From assembly GCA_019059635.1 (NCBI GenBank), contig JAGVRJ010000013.1:620001-684000 (forward strand): 64,000 nucleotides of DNA, written 5' to 3'. Position numbers and translations under genes: made by a program. The stretch comes from Proales similis. Lineage: Eukaryota > Rotifera > Eurotatoria > Ploima > Proalidae. Shown here in pieces: positions 36,001-47,961 of the stretch (its first letter is position 1; each line of letters begins with the position of its first letter). A model generated the notes under the pieces. That model was given only the letters and a program-made list of their open reading frames with translations. It made no database searches and was not told where the DNA came from.

Positions 36001-39000
36001 GATCTGAGTCCAAAGCAGGCGAATGCGAGTTCCAGGCGATGAAGGAAGGCGTCGATGAAGCGCCCAAGTATTGTCAATGCAGCTGCACATCAGCCGCTTG
36101 CAAAGCCAACAGGGTGGCAGAAAAGAGTAAGCGAGCATCTCTACTTCAGCTCTCGTTGTCAATAAGCAAAAAAGAAAACGAGTGTCTGCAAGAGGAAGAC
36201 GAACAAATAAAGCGAAAGGACACTCTGCTGCAAGAGCTGCTCAAAATAGAAAAGCAGCTCGAAGAGCAAAAAAAGATCAAACCAAGCCGCAAAGCCGACC
36301 CGAACTACGAGCACATATCAATGATCAATAAATACTTGATAAAAAAGTGCCAATACGATTTGAATCGGCTTTACAAAAGCAAACTCAAGCAGCTGCAACA
36401 AAAGCAGGCCAAGCAAGTGAACAAAGCCAAGCAGCTGGCAACGAGTGCTTCTGCAGCAAGAGGAGGAGACGAGCCTCTAATGACCGACTATCTCAAAACA
36501 GACGAACTGAACGCTCAGGGCTCGCTGCCCGTCTCCAAGCTGACCAGCTCAATATCGCTTAGCGACATTCAGCCGACATTGTATTTTAAAGCGAAACAGA
36601 ACGCCACGTCCAACTCGTGCAGTGAATCGCTCGCGTCCATTTTACCGTCGATGGAAGACGCCGAAGAGGAGCTGAACGCCGAAAAGACCTGCTCATCCTC
36701 TACGAGTAGTACGTCGTCGCCATGCTCATCCATCACATCGTCGGAAGAATGGCTGCCACCACCGCCGCCGCCGTTTGCCGCCGCGGCCGCCTATCTCATT
36801 CAGCAGTCGATGAAGAGCAAGGCGGACCAGAACAACTGTCCACACATCGACCTGGACGCGAGCACGGCCAGCAACAACGACACGGCGCTCACTGTGGCGG
36901 TGAGCGGCGGCCATGAGCAGCTGGTTAAACTGCTAATAGAAAAGGGCGCCCATATCGAGCATAGGGACCGGAAAGGCTACACACCGCTTATCCTCGCCGC
37001 TTCTTTAGGCCATTACCGAATTGTACAGCTGCTGCTCATTTACGGAGCTGACGTCGAGGCGCAAACAGAGCGCAACAAAGACACTGCGCTGTGTGTGGCT
37101 GCGCAGAACGGAAAATACGACTGCTGTGACATTCTGATAAGAAAGGGACAGGCCAACAAGGAGCACAGAAACGCAAGCGACTACACGCCGTTGAGTCTGG
37201 CCGCGTCAGGCGGTCACATTCATGTGATGAAGCTCTTGCTCGACTACGGAGCGGAGATCAACTCTCGCACCGGCTCAAAGCTGGGAATATCGCCGCTCAT
37301 GCTGGCCGCCATGCACAATCATGCCGACGCGGTTCGTTTGCTGATTGAAATGGGAGCTGACGTGAACGCCCAGATCGAAACGAACAGGAACACGGCGCTG
37401 ACACTTGCATGCTTTCAAGGCCGAGCCGAGGTTGCATCTATTCTGCTCGATAACGGAGCTTATGTGGAGCATAGAGCCAAGTCGGGCCTCACACCGCTTA
37501 TGGAGGCTGCCTCGGGCGGCTACGATCAAGTGGCCCGAGTTCTAATACAAAAAGGCGCGGATGTGAACGCGCCTCCGGTACCGTCCACTCGAGAGACGGC
37601 GCTGAGCATTGCGGCCGAGAAGGGCCACGTCAAATTTGTCGAGCTTCTGATCGCGCACGGCGCTCAATTGGACACCAAGAATAAAAAAGGCTGCTCTCCA
37701 TTGTGGTCAGCGGCCAACAACGGACACTACGACGTGGTGCACAGTCTTGTCCAGCATGGCGCAGCCACTGACTGCAGCGATGCCAAACGGGTCTCTTGTC
37801 TGATGGCCGCTTTTAAGCGAGGTCACTTGAAAATCTGCAAGTATCTGGTCAAACATGTACGCCAATATCCTTCGGACAATGAATGTGTTCGCTACATAAA
37901 CTCACTGACCAGCGCGTCTGAGCAGGACCAAGAGCTGATTAAACGGTGTAAATTGTGTATGGACGTAATAATGCAAGCCAAAGAGAAGCAGGCTCAAGAG
38001 GCCAACAGAGTGGCCAACAGTCTGCTCAAAGAGATTGATGCCGAGAAATCGCGCGAAGAAAGCAAACGAGCCGCAGCGCAGCGTAAACGGGAAAAGAGAA
38101 AAATGAAAAAGAAACTACTGCAGCAAACGGGCAAAGAAGAGAGCGAGGAAGCAAACGAAGAAAAGTCAGAGTCGGAGGCCAAGCCTGAGCCTGAGCGCAC
38201 TCAAATCGAAATTATCGAGCCGCCAGTCACCAAGAGTACGCCGGAGACCGTTCAAGTCGAGGAGGCTAAAGTCGAAGTTTCTGCCGTGCCGGTGGAAGAA
38301 GACCGGTCAAAGAGGACTGGACGGATGAAAGGTGCTAAAAACCCAACGAAAGCTTCGAGCAAAGTTGAGGAAAAGCCTCGCAAAAGTGCGTCAAGATTGG
38401 AGCCGCCTTCAGCCAAGAGTCAAAGATCCAAGTCTCAGAGTCAAGTGGCTCTGAGCAAGATCGAAAAGCCCAAGTCAAGTATGCCTGCATCCAAGCCAAT
38501 CACGTCGAATGGAAAAGCATCATCGGCCCTGACCAATTCTCTGTCAGGTTTGGACGACTTCAATGATCAGATAACAACAACAAGCAGCGTTCGATCGAAC
38601 TTTAAGCAACGAATGATCATGTCACAGGACAAATTGACCCGAGCAGCGGGCAAGAATTTCGCCAACTTGAAATGGATCGAAGAGATGACTGGAGCCAAGA
38701 TAGAACTCGAAGAGAAGAAGATTCTTCCCAGTAATGATCGTTCAATTTTGGTGACAGCCAACTCGAGTGATTCTTTCAAGCGAGCGATAGACCTGCTCAA
38801 TACATTAAAGAATGAAACGGCCAAGTCGAGCAGCACGAAAATCGCGAATGCATCGGTTTCCAAGACAAGCGCAGCATCCACCAGCAGCAGCTATAACCCG
38901 CTTGTCGGCGGCGTCAATTTGCTCAAGGCAGATAGTAAACCAAGAAACTTTGCCGAGGCAGTGGCCAAGCAGCCAACTCCGGTTGGAGTGCAGTTAGGCG

Positions 39001-40262
39001 GTGAGAAAGGCCGGCCAACATCGATATCTCCGAATGCGAACGCGACCACCGGCATCGCTTTACTAAGCCGCAAGTCAATGGAGAAGCCGCGCAAATCGCT
39101 AGAGACCAGCAAGCCGAGCACAAGCAAGCCGATTTCAATCGTCTCTCCCTTCTCCAAATCGATCGGACCAGAGACCAAGATTAGAGGAGACGAGACTGTT
39201 AGATCTCAACTCAAATCCAACGAGTTTGCATTGACCGAAAGCAGCAATCGCGTCAATTCGGTCGACAAGCAACCTGAAGTCAGCTCGAGCACATCTTTTC
39301 ATCCTGGAGCGCCGCCGTCCGCTCCACTGGTGATCGCTGGCGGAGCAGATTGGTCATCGTCATCCTCTTCTACTTGTTCGTCTAACGCTCCACCGCACAT
39401 TTCTCCGTCGAATCTAGTCGGTGGACTTGGCGGAATTCTCCCCCAGCAATATGTTGATTCATTTTCACCGTTTGTGGTCTCATCAGACACTTCGAAGAGG
39501 CCAGTCGAGCCCACTCGAACAGTTGAACCAGTCGGAGCGCCTTCGAATAAGCCGATCGGCTACGAGCGACATGAAAAACAAACGAACCAGGGCGTAAAGA
39601 GCACCAGTCTGACGCCATCGCTCTCAGTCGGGCCCATATTTTCCAACGGTGGACACCTCAGTCCTGCTGGAGCGGCTCCGAAGAGCGTCGAGCCCGTCTT
39701 CGACAATGGTCCTATTTTCGATCCGATCGGTTCAATAGTTGGAGAGAAAGCCGACATGGGAAAGAGCAGTTCTTCTCAGACAGCCGCTTACAATCCAATG
39801 AATGCTACTTGGGGAGGACCGTTAGGTGTGGCACCAATTAAACAGAACGAAACCATGTTCAATCCCTTTCTTAATATGGCGAACAACACAATGCAGCAGT
39901 TCGGCCCGTCCCAAGCCTACAGCCTATTGGGAATGCTGAATTCGGCTCCGCCGATGGGCTTTCAGTTCGGCGGAATGAACCCGATGGCTCATTTTGCGGG
40001 ACCAGCTCCTGCTCAGCTTCAGCCTCAACAGCCTGCGCAGTTTTTAGAAGCTTTTAAGAACCAGTTTGCCACCAACGGTGCAATGAGAGCAAATTTCCGA
40101 CCTGATCAGAACTGGCTGACGAATCTAGAGGCAGAAGCTTGTGCTTCGTTTTTGAATCTGCACCAGAACGGCCAATTCCATGTGGATCCGGCGGCGCCTT
40201 CCGCAAGTCAGCAAACGCCTCATGCTTTCCACCAGCAAAGCAACTCGTATCCATTTCAATGA
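33100..40262 (+). CDS. ANKHD1: Multiple ankyrin repeats KH-domain protein (Mask)
   Basis: Large cytoplasmic scaffold; in flies Mask is a Yorkie/YAP cofactor and acts in receptor tyrosine kinase and mitochondrial quality pathways. Exons are 33100-33393, 33455-33569 and 33628-40262, giving 2347 residues. Splicing rebuilds LSEIESFVFED, equal to the family's SEVESFILD. An extreme acidic run follows at about 34060-34150. The first ankyrin block has 14 repeats (34380-35800), including EMHTALMEACMDGHV and DSFESPLTLAACGGHVE. A coiled, low-complexity spacer leads to a second block of 10 repeats (36870-37880) with NRNTALTLACFQGRAEV. A basic EKSREESKR region follows. The KH-like segment (about 38600-38830) reads AAGKNFANLKWIEEMTGAKI and lacks the second Gly of GXXG. 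The tail is Ser/Pro/Gln-rich. The main exon of 6.6 kb is unusually long for this window. Confidence 0.96.
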
Positions 40263-40786
40263 TCCATTCGAGCGAGGATTACTTACGGGACCTCAACCAC
40301 ACATCGTTATTTTCATTTGTTTTCCTTCTCTTTTTAAATCATTGCGAATGAACATTTTTGCTCTAAATTATTTTATTGCAGCCTTCTTACTTGGTTCACT
40401 TTTATCCCTTTCCGCTTGTTTTCTGTTCTCTTCCTTCAACTTTTTCTCTATCTCTCTCTCTCTCTCACTCTTTGGCTCTTCTTCACAGTTCCCCGAGGTG
40501 AACACTCGGCGCTCTTCTCACTATCCTCTGAGCTGGAACATTTTATATAAGCAACTGAAAAAGTCTGTCAACGGAGAACAAGTCGAAAATAAAATGCATG
40601 AAACTGACATACAGGCCGCTTTGCTTCTACTTTCCTTAATTCCTAATTTAACTTTTCGTTCGCAATCAAAGTGAACTAGAGCGGACAGTTTAGTTGACAC
40701 TTTGAAGAGCCAAGTCAAAAATCTGTTCGCCCGATTTTATTTAGTTCGATGAAAATTTAGGAAATTGTGAGCCGTTTCGAATTAGA
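40263..40786. other. ANKHD1 3' region and spacer
   Basis: Pyrimidine-rich, with a CT repeat at about 40441-40475. Likely 3' UTR of ANKHD1 and promoter of the HAUS5-like gene. No other gene is seen. Confidence 0.45.
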
Positions 40787-42765
40787 ATGGAACCGGCGAG
40801 AAACACGATCTACGAATGGGCGAAAAGCGAAGTGGGCGCTGAAGCTGGTCGGTGACTCATTTTTGGCTCGACTTTAATGTGCAGAGTTTTGACTGCAATT
40901 TAGTTTCCAATTTCAACAACAACCTTTATCTCAAACACGGAGGCATGTCCCAAGTGGTGCAGCATTTGCTATTCAATTTCTACCGCAAAAAGTTCGCCAG
41001 GTGATGTTTGTTCCACTTTACTTAAAACTTAGTTAGTAAACTTAGTAAGGTTTTTATACGTGACATAGAATGGTGAAGATGAACTTAGGTTTGGACGACG
41101 GTGGAAGCAAGTGCGCTGACGATAATAAGATTCTCAAACTGAAAGTGAGTAGGACTCTGGGACGTCAGGCGGATGTTATTGGCTAATTAAGTCACATTCG
41201 TTGCAGATAAAACGTGAGCAGCTCAGACGAAGGGAAAAGGAGCTAAAAGAACAGTACGAGAGCATCGAGTCGAGCAACAAGTCGAGAATAAGTCACTTGA
41301 AAGGCGTTTGGCAGCAGAATAGCCAGCGGCTAGAGCAGCTTGTTGAAGAAAAGAGCAAAGCTTGTCGCTTGGAATCAAGCAGACAAAAGAAAAATGAGTT
41401 TTGCGAAAAGACAAAGCGAATCAGTGAAGCATACACAAGCGAAACTGACCGTTATGGTAAGTTGGTGTCCATTTTAGGCTAAGTTGGGTTTGTAGTTTAA
41501 GCACAAGTGGCGACGTTTAGACGTCAAGTTATCGTCCTGCAAAGATCTGGTGCTCAATCGCTATTTGGAGGAAATCGAGGATGCAAACGAAAAGTTAAGG
41601 TCGCTCGCCAGCTGGGATAAGCTGGGAAAAGAGTTGAGCATTTTCGCCTATCAGCTCGAATTCAACATACTCGAAACGGTGGAGAGTTTTGTGTGTGCAC
41701 GAAACAGTGTGTTTGTGGCGCGTTCGTGCGAAATGCGCAAATACAGAAACGAGCGGGAGACATTCACAAAGAGTTCAAACGAGCTCAAAGAAAGACTGAG
41801 CCGAGCATTGACTGAAAAAATCGGCATCGACTCCCTTCAGACCGACGTGGCATTGATAAAAAGCTTTCTGGCGGTTGGTTCCCACTTGGCTGAAAGTCCG
41901 TGGCCTCATTTCAAGTGAATCGCTTTTTAGTTGAAACAAGCAGAAATCAACTTGATTGAGTTAGAGAAATGCTTGAACGGCTTTCAGGAGGACAAAGCCA
42001 GTCTAATCGAGTTGGCGCGCACGTTGGCAGCCAAGAAAGAATCGGCTCAAATGATGATTGCGAATATCCAAGTGTCAGCCAAGCGCATGGAACGAATGAT
42101 AAACGATAATTTGAAAGAATTAAAAGAAAAGCTGAGCGTGAACATGAACCGAATCCGATCGTCGTTCGACACGATTTGCGATCATGTGGACGCTCTGATA
42201 TCAAGAGACGCCAACGAACTCGTGCCCTCAAGTCTCCAAGTGGTTGTGGATCCTTCCAGAACTTTAAACAAGGATGTGACTCTCAATAGCACAACTTTGT
42301 TCAACGACTCGAGCAACGTTCAGGGCAAAGATGCCGAGTTCAAGCCCAGTCCATTTCTCTTGGGCTCCTTGAAGGATAAATTGGTCGAATTAAAGCATGT
42401 GTTAGGAGAGAGCAGCATTACAGGCAGCGCGAATAGTCTCCAGCAGACCGGCGAGGAAAAGGCCAAAATTGCCAGACTGAGCCAACTGCTAGACGCGACT
42501 ATTGAAGCAAACTTCAAGCTACAGCTCGAATACAACTCAAATCTGCAAACTCTAACGAACAAGCTTAAGCCAGAGCTGATCAGTGAAATTGAAAAGGTGA
42601 GAATCAGGTCTGCCAATTGTTTCTTTTTTTAATCATCTTGACTCGCCGAAGGAACTTGAGATTTGGCAAACTGAGCCCGGCGGAAACTTGTTCTCTTTCG
42701 AGTCAACTCAACTCAGAGCCAAAATGATCGAAACTATTCGCACCAGCTGCCAGCAAGGCGTTTGA
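40787..42765 (+). CDS. HAUS5-like augmin subunit (coiled coil)
   Basis: Predicted spindle protein. Exons 40787-40851, 40887-41000, 41069-41144, 41207-41456, 41521-41873, 41931-42596 and 42652-42765 give 545 residues (human HAUS5 633). The N-terminus IYEWAKSEVG then NNLYLKHGGMSQVVQHLLF has the spacing of HAUS5 (CWAVEEMG, then LCLGQGADIWAYILQH). A basic hinge (FYRKKFARMVKMNLGL) leads into a long coiled coil with many heptads. The end, EKELEIWQTEPGGNLFS, matches the HAUS5 end pattern of a Trp followed by (E/Q)-PG. Augmin binds microtubules and recruits gamma-tubulin for branching nucleation in mitosis. Sequence identity is low outside these points, so another coiled-coil centrosome or kinetochore protein is possible. 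The second exon uses the second of two adjacent AGs, which alone keeps the frame. Confidence 0.55.
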
Positions 42766-42949
42766 TCAAAATTGTTCATATTCAATTTGTACAACACAAA
42801 AACAAAACTAATCAACAATTAAAATAATTCTCGAGAAAAACCTGCTAATCATAAAACATGTCGAAACTTGTTTGAGCCGCATTGTTGTTTATTTAAATTG
42901 AAAAGGCAAGTTGGGTGAGTGAAGTGTCAGTGGACAACGTGGCCAGTGC

Positions 42950-43285
42950 TTAAACTCGGCTTTCCCGGGCATGCCGGTGAGAAGGTCTGCTTGAACTCGA
43001 TCGTTGCTTGACGCTCTTGCCCGCCGATCTAGACTGCGTGGAGCCGTCCCATTCCTTGCTGCTGGATGCCAGTTTACGCTGCAGCTTGGTGTAGCTTTTG
43101 AGAGTATCGATGGCGAGCTGAGGATTGACAAACTTCAAGTCGATGTAAAGTTGCTCGAGCTCTTCCTGCTGCTCTTCGCTAATGTTCTTGATTTTGGCCT
43201 TTTGCTTGAGACGTTCGACCAAGCGGCGGTGAATCTCCTTTTCCAAAGCCAGACGGGTCTCATGCAGTTTATTTGAATCCTCCAT
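42950..43285 (-). CDS. Short coiled-coil protein of unknown family
   Basis: Intronless frame of 111 residues from MEDSNKLHETRLAL to a stop at 42950. The first two thirds are highly charged and helical (KEIHRRLVERLKQKAKIKN, then EEQQEELEQLYIDLKFVNPQ), typical of a helical hairpin. The C-terminus is a basic serine-rich tail (SVKQRSSSSRPSHRHAR). I do not recognise it. It sits between convergent HAUS5-like and upstream KIF11 genes, with 185 bp to the HAUS5-like stop. Coding status is supported by a clean ATG, helical composition and a good length for a lone frame, but not by homology. Confidence 0.6.
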   Translation of the reverse strand: MEDSNKLHETRLALEKEIHRRLVERLKQKAKIKNISEEQQEELEQLYIDLKFVNPQLAIDTLKSYTKLQRKLASSSKEWDGSTQSRSAGKSVKQRSSSSRPSHRHARESRV

Positions 43286-43674
43286 TTTCGCTTGTTCTCT
43301 TGATTGGCCGCGTTTATCGTTTGTGTCGCTCGAAACGCGCTTAAATGCCGAGCGAAGGTTTCGCTCTATCGATTAAAATGTGACTAATAAGGCGTTTGGC
43401 AAGCACTCACTTAAATTCTTTTCGCCCCCTCTCCCCCTCCCTAACCCTCTGAGTGTGCTGGCTTGGCAGACGAAACGCGTTTGCAAGGTGGTAGCATTTG
43501 CAAACAACTCCGATTAGTCAAGTGGAACCGACGTAGAGATAAAGCAACCAAAAATCACTCTTTCAATTTTGGGTGACAAGTGGCAAATTTATTGCGCACA
43601 AAGTAGACAGAGAATAAAAAGAAAGGAGTGATGCGAGTAAAATTGTTTGGCATGGCAGCGAATAGAAATGCCGA
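43286..43674. other. Spacer between short coiled-coil gene and KIF11
   Basis: Contains a TTTATT at 43588-43593, the likely minus-strand polyadenylation signal of KIF11, and a C-rich stretch at about 43425-43445. It also serves as promoter for the short coiled-coil gene. Confidence 0.45.
43588..43593 (-). terminator. Polyadenylation signal of KIF11
   Basis: TTTATT on the plus strand (AATAAA on the minus) 82 bases after the KIF11 stop. Confidence 0.5.
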
Positions 43675-46600
43675 TCAGTTGCGCTCTTGCAAGACCTTTT
43701 GTCGCTTGGCGCTCGGTCTTCGGTCAGTGATGCACTTTTGATCCACTGTTGGTTCAATTGTGTCTAATTCGCTTTTAGAGCCGGTTTCTGCATTAACCAT
43801 CGGAGCGCTGTTCTCTGCGTCCTCGCTGTCTGCGATTTGCATTTCACTCTCGTGCTTCAACACCAAATGATTCGATCAGCATCGTCGGATCGCTGCACAC
43901 AAGAGAAGTGAATGAATTACCGATTTGTTTGCCTCTTCGAGTTTTTGTCTAAACAGCTGCAAGAGCTCGTCGCGCGGTCGACTTCGAACAAGCTTGGGAA
44001 ATTGCGGGTAATTTCTGCGTCCCGGCGTGGTGCCTTAACGTTGCCAATTGATAAGAGCTGGCGAGGCGGCAGTTAAATAGGAAAAGCTGTTCACCTGTGG
44101 GTCGATCGACGCCGATTTGCTGGGTCAAACTTTCAATCAACTGATGCGCTTTGGCGATAAAAGCGTCGTGACTTAGATGAAGTGTATCTGAGCCAATGCG
44201 GAGACTGTTGGCTTGACTGCTGGCCTGTTCGACCAGATTCAGAGATTCTTGGACAAAGGTCTCGATCGATTGCCTGACCAACTTGTCCAAGAGCTGACTT
44301 TGCTCGTCGCTCTGACGTTTCAAGTCGCTTTGGATGGCGTTGATTTCGTGAGCAAGTCGAGCACTCTCTTGTTCGACTAATTCATTCGTTTGCTGGCAAT
44401 TTCTGTCGAGCTCTTCCAAATGAGACGTGAGCGCCTCTTGATGCTGCACACACGTCAACTCGTCCTGCTGGTTCAATGAGCTGTTCATCTCTTGAAGCTG
44501 CTGAATGGCATCGGCGTTCTGCGTGAAGAACGAGTTTATCTCGCTTGAGAGCAGCCGTTCGTAGCCGTCGTTTAGCTCGTTTGCTAAATCCTCTGAATGC
44601 TTATTTACATGGCGCTTGAGGTCAACGACTTGTTCGATGTTTTGCTGATTGAACTCGCTCAAACGTTCGATGCGCTCATCTTGCCGGTCCAGGAACGTCT
44701 TCATCTCGTCGAACATTCGCTGCATCTGATGGCGGAACACGCTGCTCTCTTGCTTGAATCCCTCTAGCTCAGAGCCGAACGAGTTCAAGCGAGTCTGAAC
44801 GGCCTCTAATTGATTCAGAGACGAATTGCTCGCCTCCTGGCTCATTTTGACCGCGCGCTGTTCGCATTCTGAGCACAGGTTTTCCAGCTTGCTCTGCGCC
44901 CTCTCCGATTCAAGCAGCTGGCCCTTGACCAAATTGTTCATGGCCAGGAATTGATCGAAAAAGCGACGCCGCTTCAGTTTGCTCTGCTCGACACAGTCGG
45001 AGAGACGATCGCGGCCCAGTTCGAGCTGGCGATTGGACGCGTCCAGGACACGCGAATTCAACGAACCAAACGACTTGCCAAGCGACTGAAGTGCGCTAGA
45101 CAGTTGATTTTGATGCTTGTTTGACATGGAGCTGGCGTCTGTTTGAAAATGCTTCAATTGCGCTTCGTGTTTTTTCTGCTCGGCCTTGAGCTGAGAGAGA
45201 AGAGAGCCTAGCTGAGAGAAATGAGCTTCCTCCGTATCTCGACTGGCTTGCTGCTGCTCGCCTAGCGAGTCGAGCTCGACTCCCATCGAGTGAATGTACG
45301 CGTTCAGTGTCTTGCTATTCTGGTCAATGAGCTCAACGAGACGGTCTAGCTTCTCGTGCAGACGAGTGCACTCGTCTTGGTTTGTCGAGTTCTGTTTTAT
45401 TAGACTTTCTGCTTGAGCGTAAAGAGCCTTCTCGCATTGAGTCTGCTCGTCGAGGGCGAATCTGAGCGAATCGCAGTCGACCATCAGCGCGTCCAGACGG
45501 GCCTGCAGCTCAATAAGCTGCTGGCATTTGGAGGCGAGCTCTTTGACGCGTTCGGCCAGAGCCACCTCGGTCTCGCTGTACTGCTCTTCGAGCTTGGCGT
45601 GTTCCTCTTCAAGGCTGCTAATCCTCTGATTTAGATCGCGCAGCTCGACTCGCTGCAACTCGAGTTTGGACTCCATGCTGTTGTAAACGTCAGGCGGCAA
45701 GAAGACGCCGTTTTTGTCGCGGGTCGCAGTGAGCTCTCTCTTCAGCTTGTCTATTTCTTCGTTGTACTCTTTGAGGAGAGCCCGCTGCACGACCTTTTGG
45801 TTTACTTCGGGCTTGTTGCGGATCGACTTGGCCTTGTGCGCGTAGTCGAGCGTGCTCATCGTTTCGTCGAAATTGCACACAGCCGGGCTGATGGTGGCGA
45901 TGATTGCGGTCTTGGTCTTGCCGCCCAGCGAGTCCTGCAGCAGACGAGTAAGATTGCTCTCTCTGTAGGGAATGTGGTCGCGATGCTCGACCAGTGCGGT
46001 GATCACACGGCCCAGAGTAGTCAGACTCTTGTTTATCTTGCCCGCCTCGGCTGCTCGCTTGCCAGTGGCGCCCGATCTCTCGATGTTCTCGCTGCCGGCC
46101 AAGTCGACCAAATTCAGCTTGCCCACTTTGACCGTCTCTTCTCCCTCAATGGAGCGCTCGCGAATGAACACGGTCACGCAGAATATTGAATGCGAACGAC
46201 TCGACTTGGCGTTCATCAGAGTGGACGCTTTCTGACGCTTTTCGGCGCCACGCTGCAGAATCTCGTACACCTGGTTCTTGTTCTCGACCATCATCTCCTC
46301 GATGCCCGGCACAAGGACGGAGCCTTTGCGCGCTGCGTCGTCGAATATTCGCAGTCGAACGTCGTTTTTGTCGTTGAGCAAGTCGCTCAGCTCTTCGTTG
46401 TACAGTTCCATGTAGCTGACTTTTACCGAGTACTCGGCGTTGTCGATGGCGTTCAGAAGAGAGAATAGATGAGCAACCGCTCGGGGGATGATGCCAACGA
46501 GCGGGTCGCTCTCCCAGTGAGCGTCGTCGGCCATTCCGGCCGTGCGACAGCCTTCCATGGTGAACGTTTTGCCGGTGCCCGTCTGGCCGTAGGCGAACAC

Positions 46601-46879
46601 AGTGCAGTTGTAGCCTTCGATCACCTCCATGACGAGCGGCTTGACCACTTGATTGTAGACGTCGGCTTGCTTCGAGTTTTGACCAAAGACCCGGTCGAAC
46701 GTGAACGTTTTCGTGTTGAGAACCGACGCGTTCTTGTCAGTGATGTTCACTTCTCTTCTCTTTTCGTTGCAGTCGACTATACAGGTGCTGCTGCCCATTT
46801 TGCGCTCTTTGTCCACCATCGGGCGACATCTGACCGCCACGTGAATGTTCTGCTGCTGCTCTTGATTTTGATGGCCCAT
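43675..46879 (-). CDS. KIF11: Kinesin-5 (Eg5, KIF11, BimC)
   Basis: Plus-end-directed tetrameric mitotic kinesin that slides antiparallel spindle microtubules. Exons from the start are 46879-44095, 44033-43921 and 43854-43675, giving 1025 residues (human 1056). The motor domain shows IHVAVRCRPM, the P-loop GQTGTGKTFTMEG, switch I NAKSSRSHSIF and switch II LVDLAGSEN. The stalk is a long coiled coil (about residues 370-900). Splicing exons 1 and 2 rebuilds the BimC box PTGTTPGRRNY...FPKLVRS, with the Thr phosphorylated by Cdk1 in other animals. The tail exon was set by frame: the acceptor at 43855 is the only one giving an open, charged tail ending QKVLQERN. The start is the first ATG before the motor; upstream in-frame codons lack ATG. 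Confidence 0.97.
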
Positions 46880-47961
46880 TTTGGCATCAAACGACGTATG
46901 GAAACGTTCCACTTTCGAGCGCTTTACTTTCGTCTCTACTTATAATTGGACCTGGCTGACCGTTGAGCAAAGGGCCGCTAACGTTTTTCGAAAAAAGGCG
47001 CGCGCTCTCTTCCGGCTGTATACTCTGGGCCAGTTTGACCTTTTCCTTTCCGCCTAGCGCTTGTGAGGGGACGCGTTTATTTGTCTGCGTCAAGTCAAAC
47101 ATGAGAATTCGACCCAATCAGCTTTGCCTAATTTGACTCGTTCCCGGTCTGCTCTATCTGATCTCGATTGGCCTCATGATCCACGCTAAGCTGCGCTTGT
47201 ACATCTCCCTGAAAATAACAAGTGAAGTGAAAGAGTGCTGAAGCAATTTGCGTTGATTCTCTTGGCAGATCAGTTCAGATCCAGATTTGAGAAACAAAAA
47301 TGACCAGACGAATGCGAGAGCGTTGAAAAAGCAAGGCAAAACGTTCGAGTCTGTTAAATATTTTCTCATTTATCGGCTTGAGAAGCAGAGAAAAGCGGTA
47401 AACACGCATTGAAGAGGAGCAGAGACATGAAGACGAGTTGAGGGCGTCAATTAAGCTGCATTATAGCTCTAATTTCACTTTTCCTTGTTTATTTCAGAAA
47501 ACAAAAATAAATTTGAATAATTCAAATATTCTTAGCACTATAATCATTAAACTAGTACGATGCGAACGAAGCAAGTGTGCTGGAGCAGGGCCGACTCTTT
47601 CTCTCTCTACAGGCTGCGTCGACCTGTCCATGGTGCTGGTAGTGGTGGTGATCTTTATTTCTATACAGCTCAGACATACGATGATGATGATGATGAATAA
47701 AATAGAAAAATGAATGCAAATAAACCGAAAAGAAGAAGAAGAAGAAGGAAACGAAGCAGAGGACGCACAAGGGCCAGACCATAACAACAACAGGGGCCGC
47801 TAGAACCGTGCGAATGAAGCTGTGGATGTGATAGAGCGACGATGACGAGAACGACGACAACCACGATGCTGGATAATATTGGTGATGGTGATCATACTAC
47901 TACAAGGTACTTGAAGGGTAAGAATGGAAACATGAGAAAAAAAGGAACAAGCATCAACTAC
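46880..47961. other. Spacer between KIF11 and POU6
   Basis: About 1.1 kb, taking in the KIF11 promoter and the POU6 3' UTR. Simple repeats occur: a GAT run at about 47681-47695, a GAA run at about 47733-47750 and a CAA/GAC-rich stretch at 47780-47870. A TTTATT at 47654 could be the POU6 polyadenylation signal. No further gene is supported. Confidence 0.45.

Noticed and set aside
33665-40254. Many long antisense and alternate-frame open stretches across ANKHD1
   Set aside because: They mirror the biased codon use of the ankyrin repeats and acidic run, show no family resemblance, and several begin with TTG or GTG.
46880-46912. Upstream extension of KIF11 to position 46912
   Set aside because: The extension starts at GTG and is not expected in an animal gene; the ATG at 46879 directly precedes the conserved motor start.
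45413-46945. Plus-strand open frames opposite the kinesin motor domain
   Set aside because: Shadow frames of the highly conserved KIF11 motor; their translations are not protein-like.
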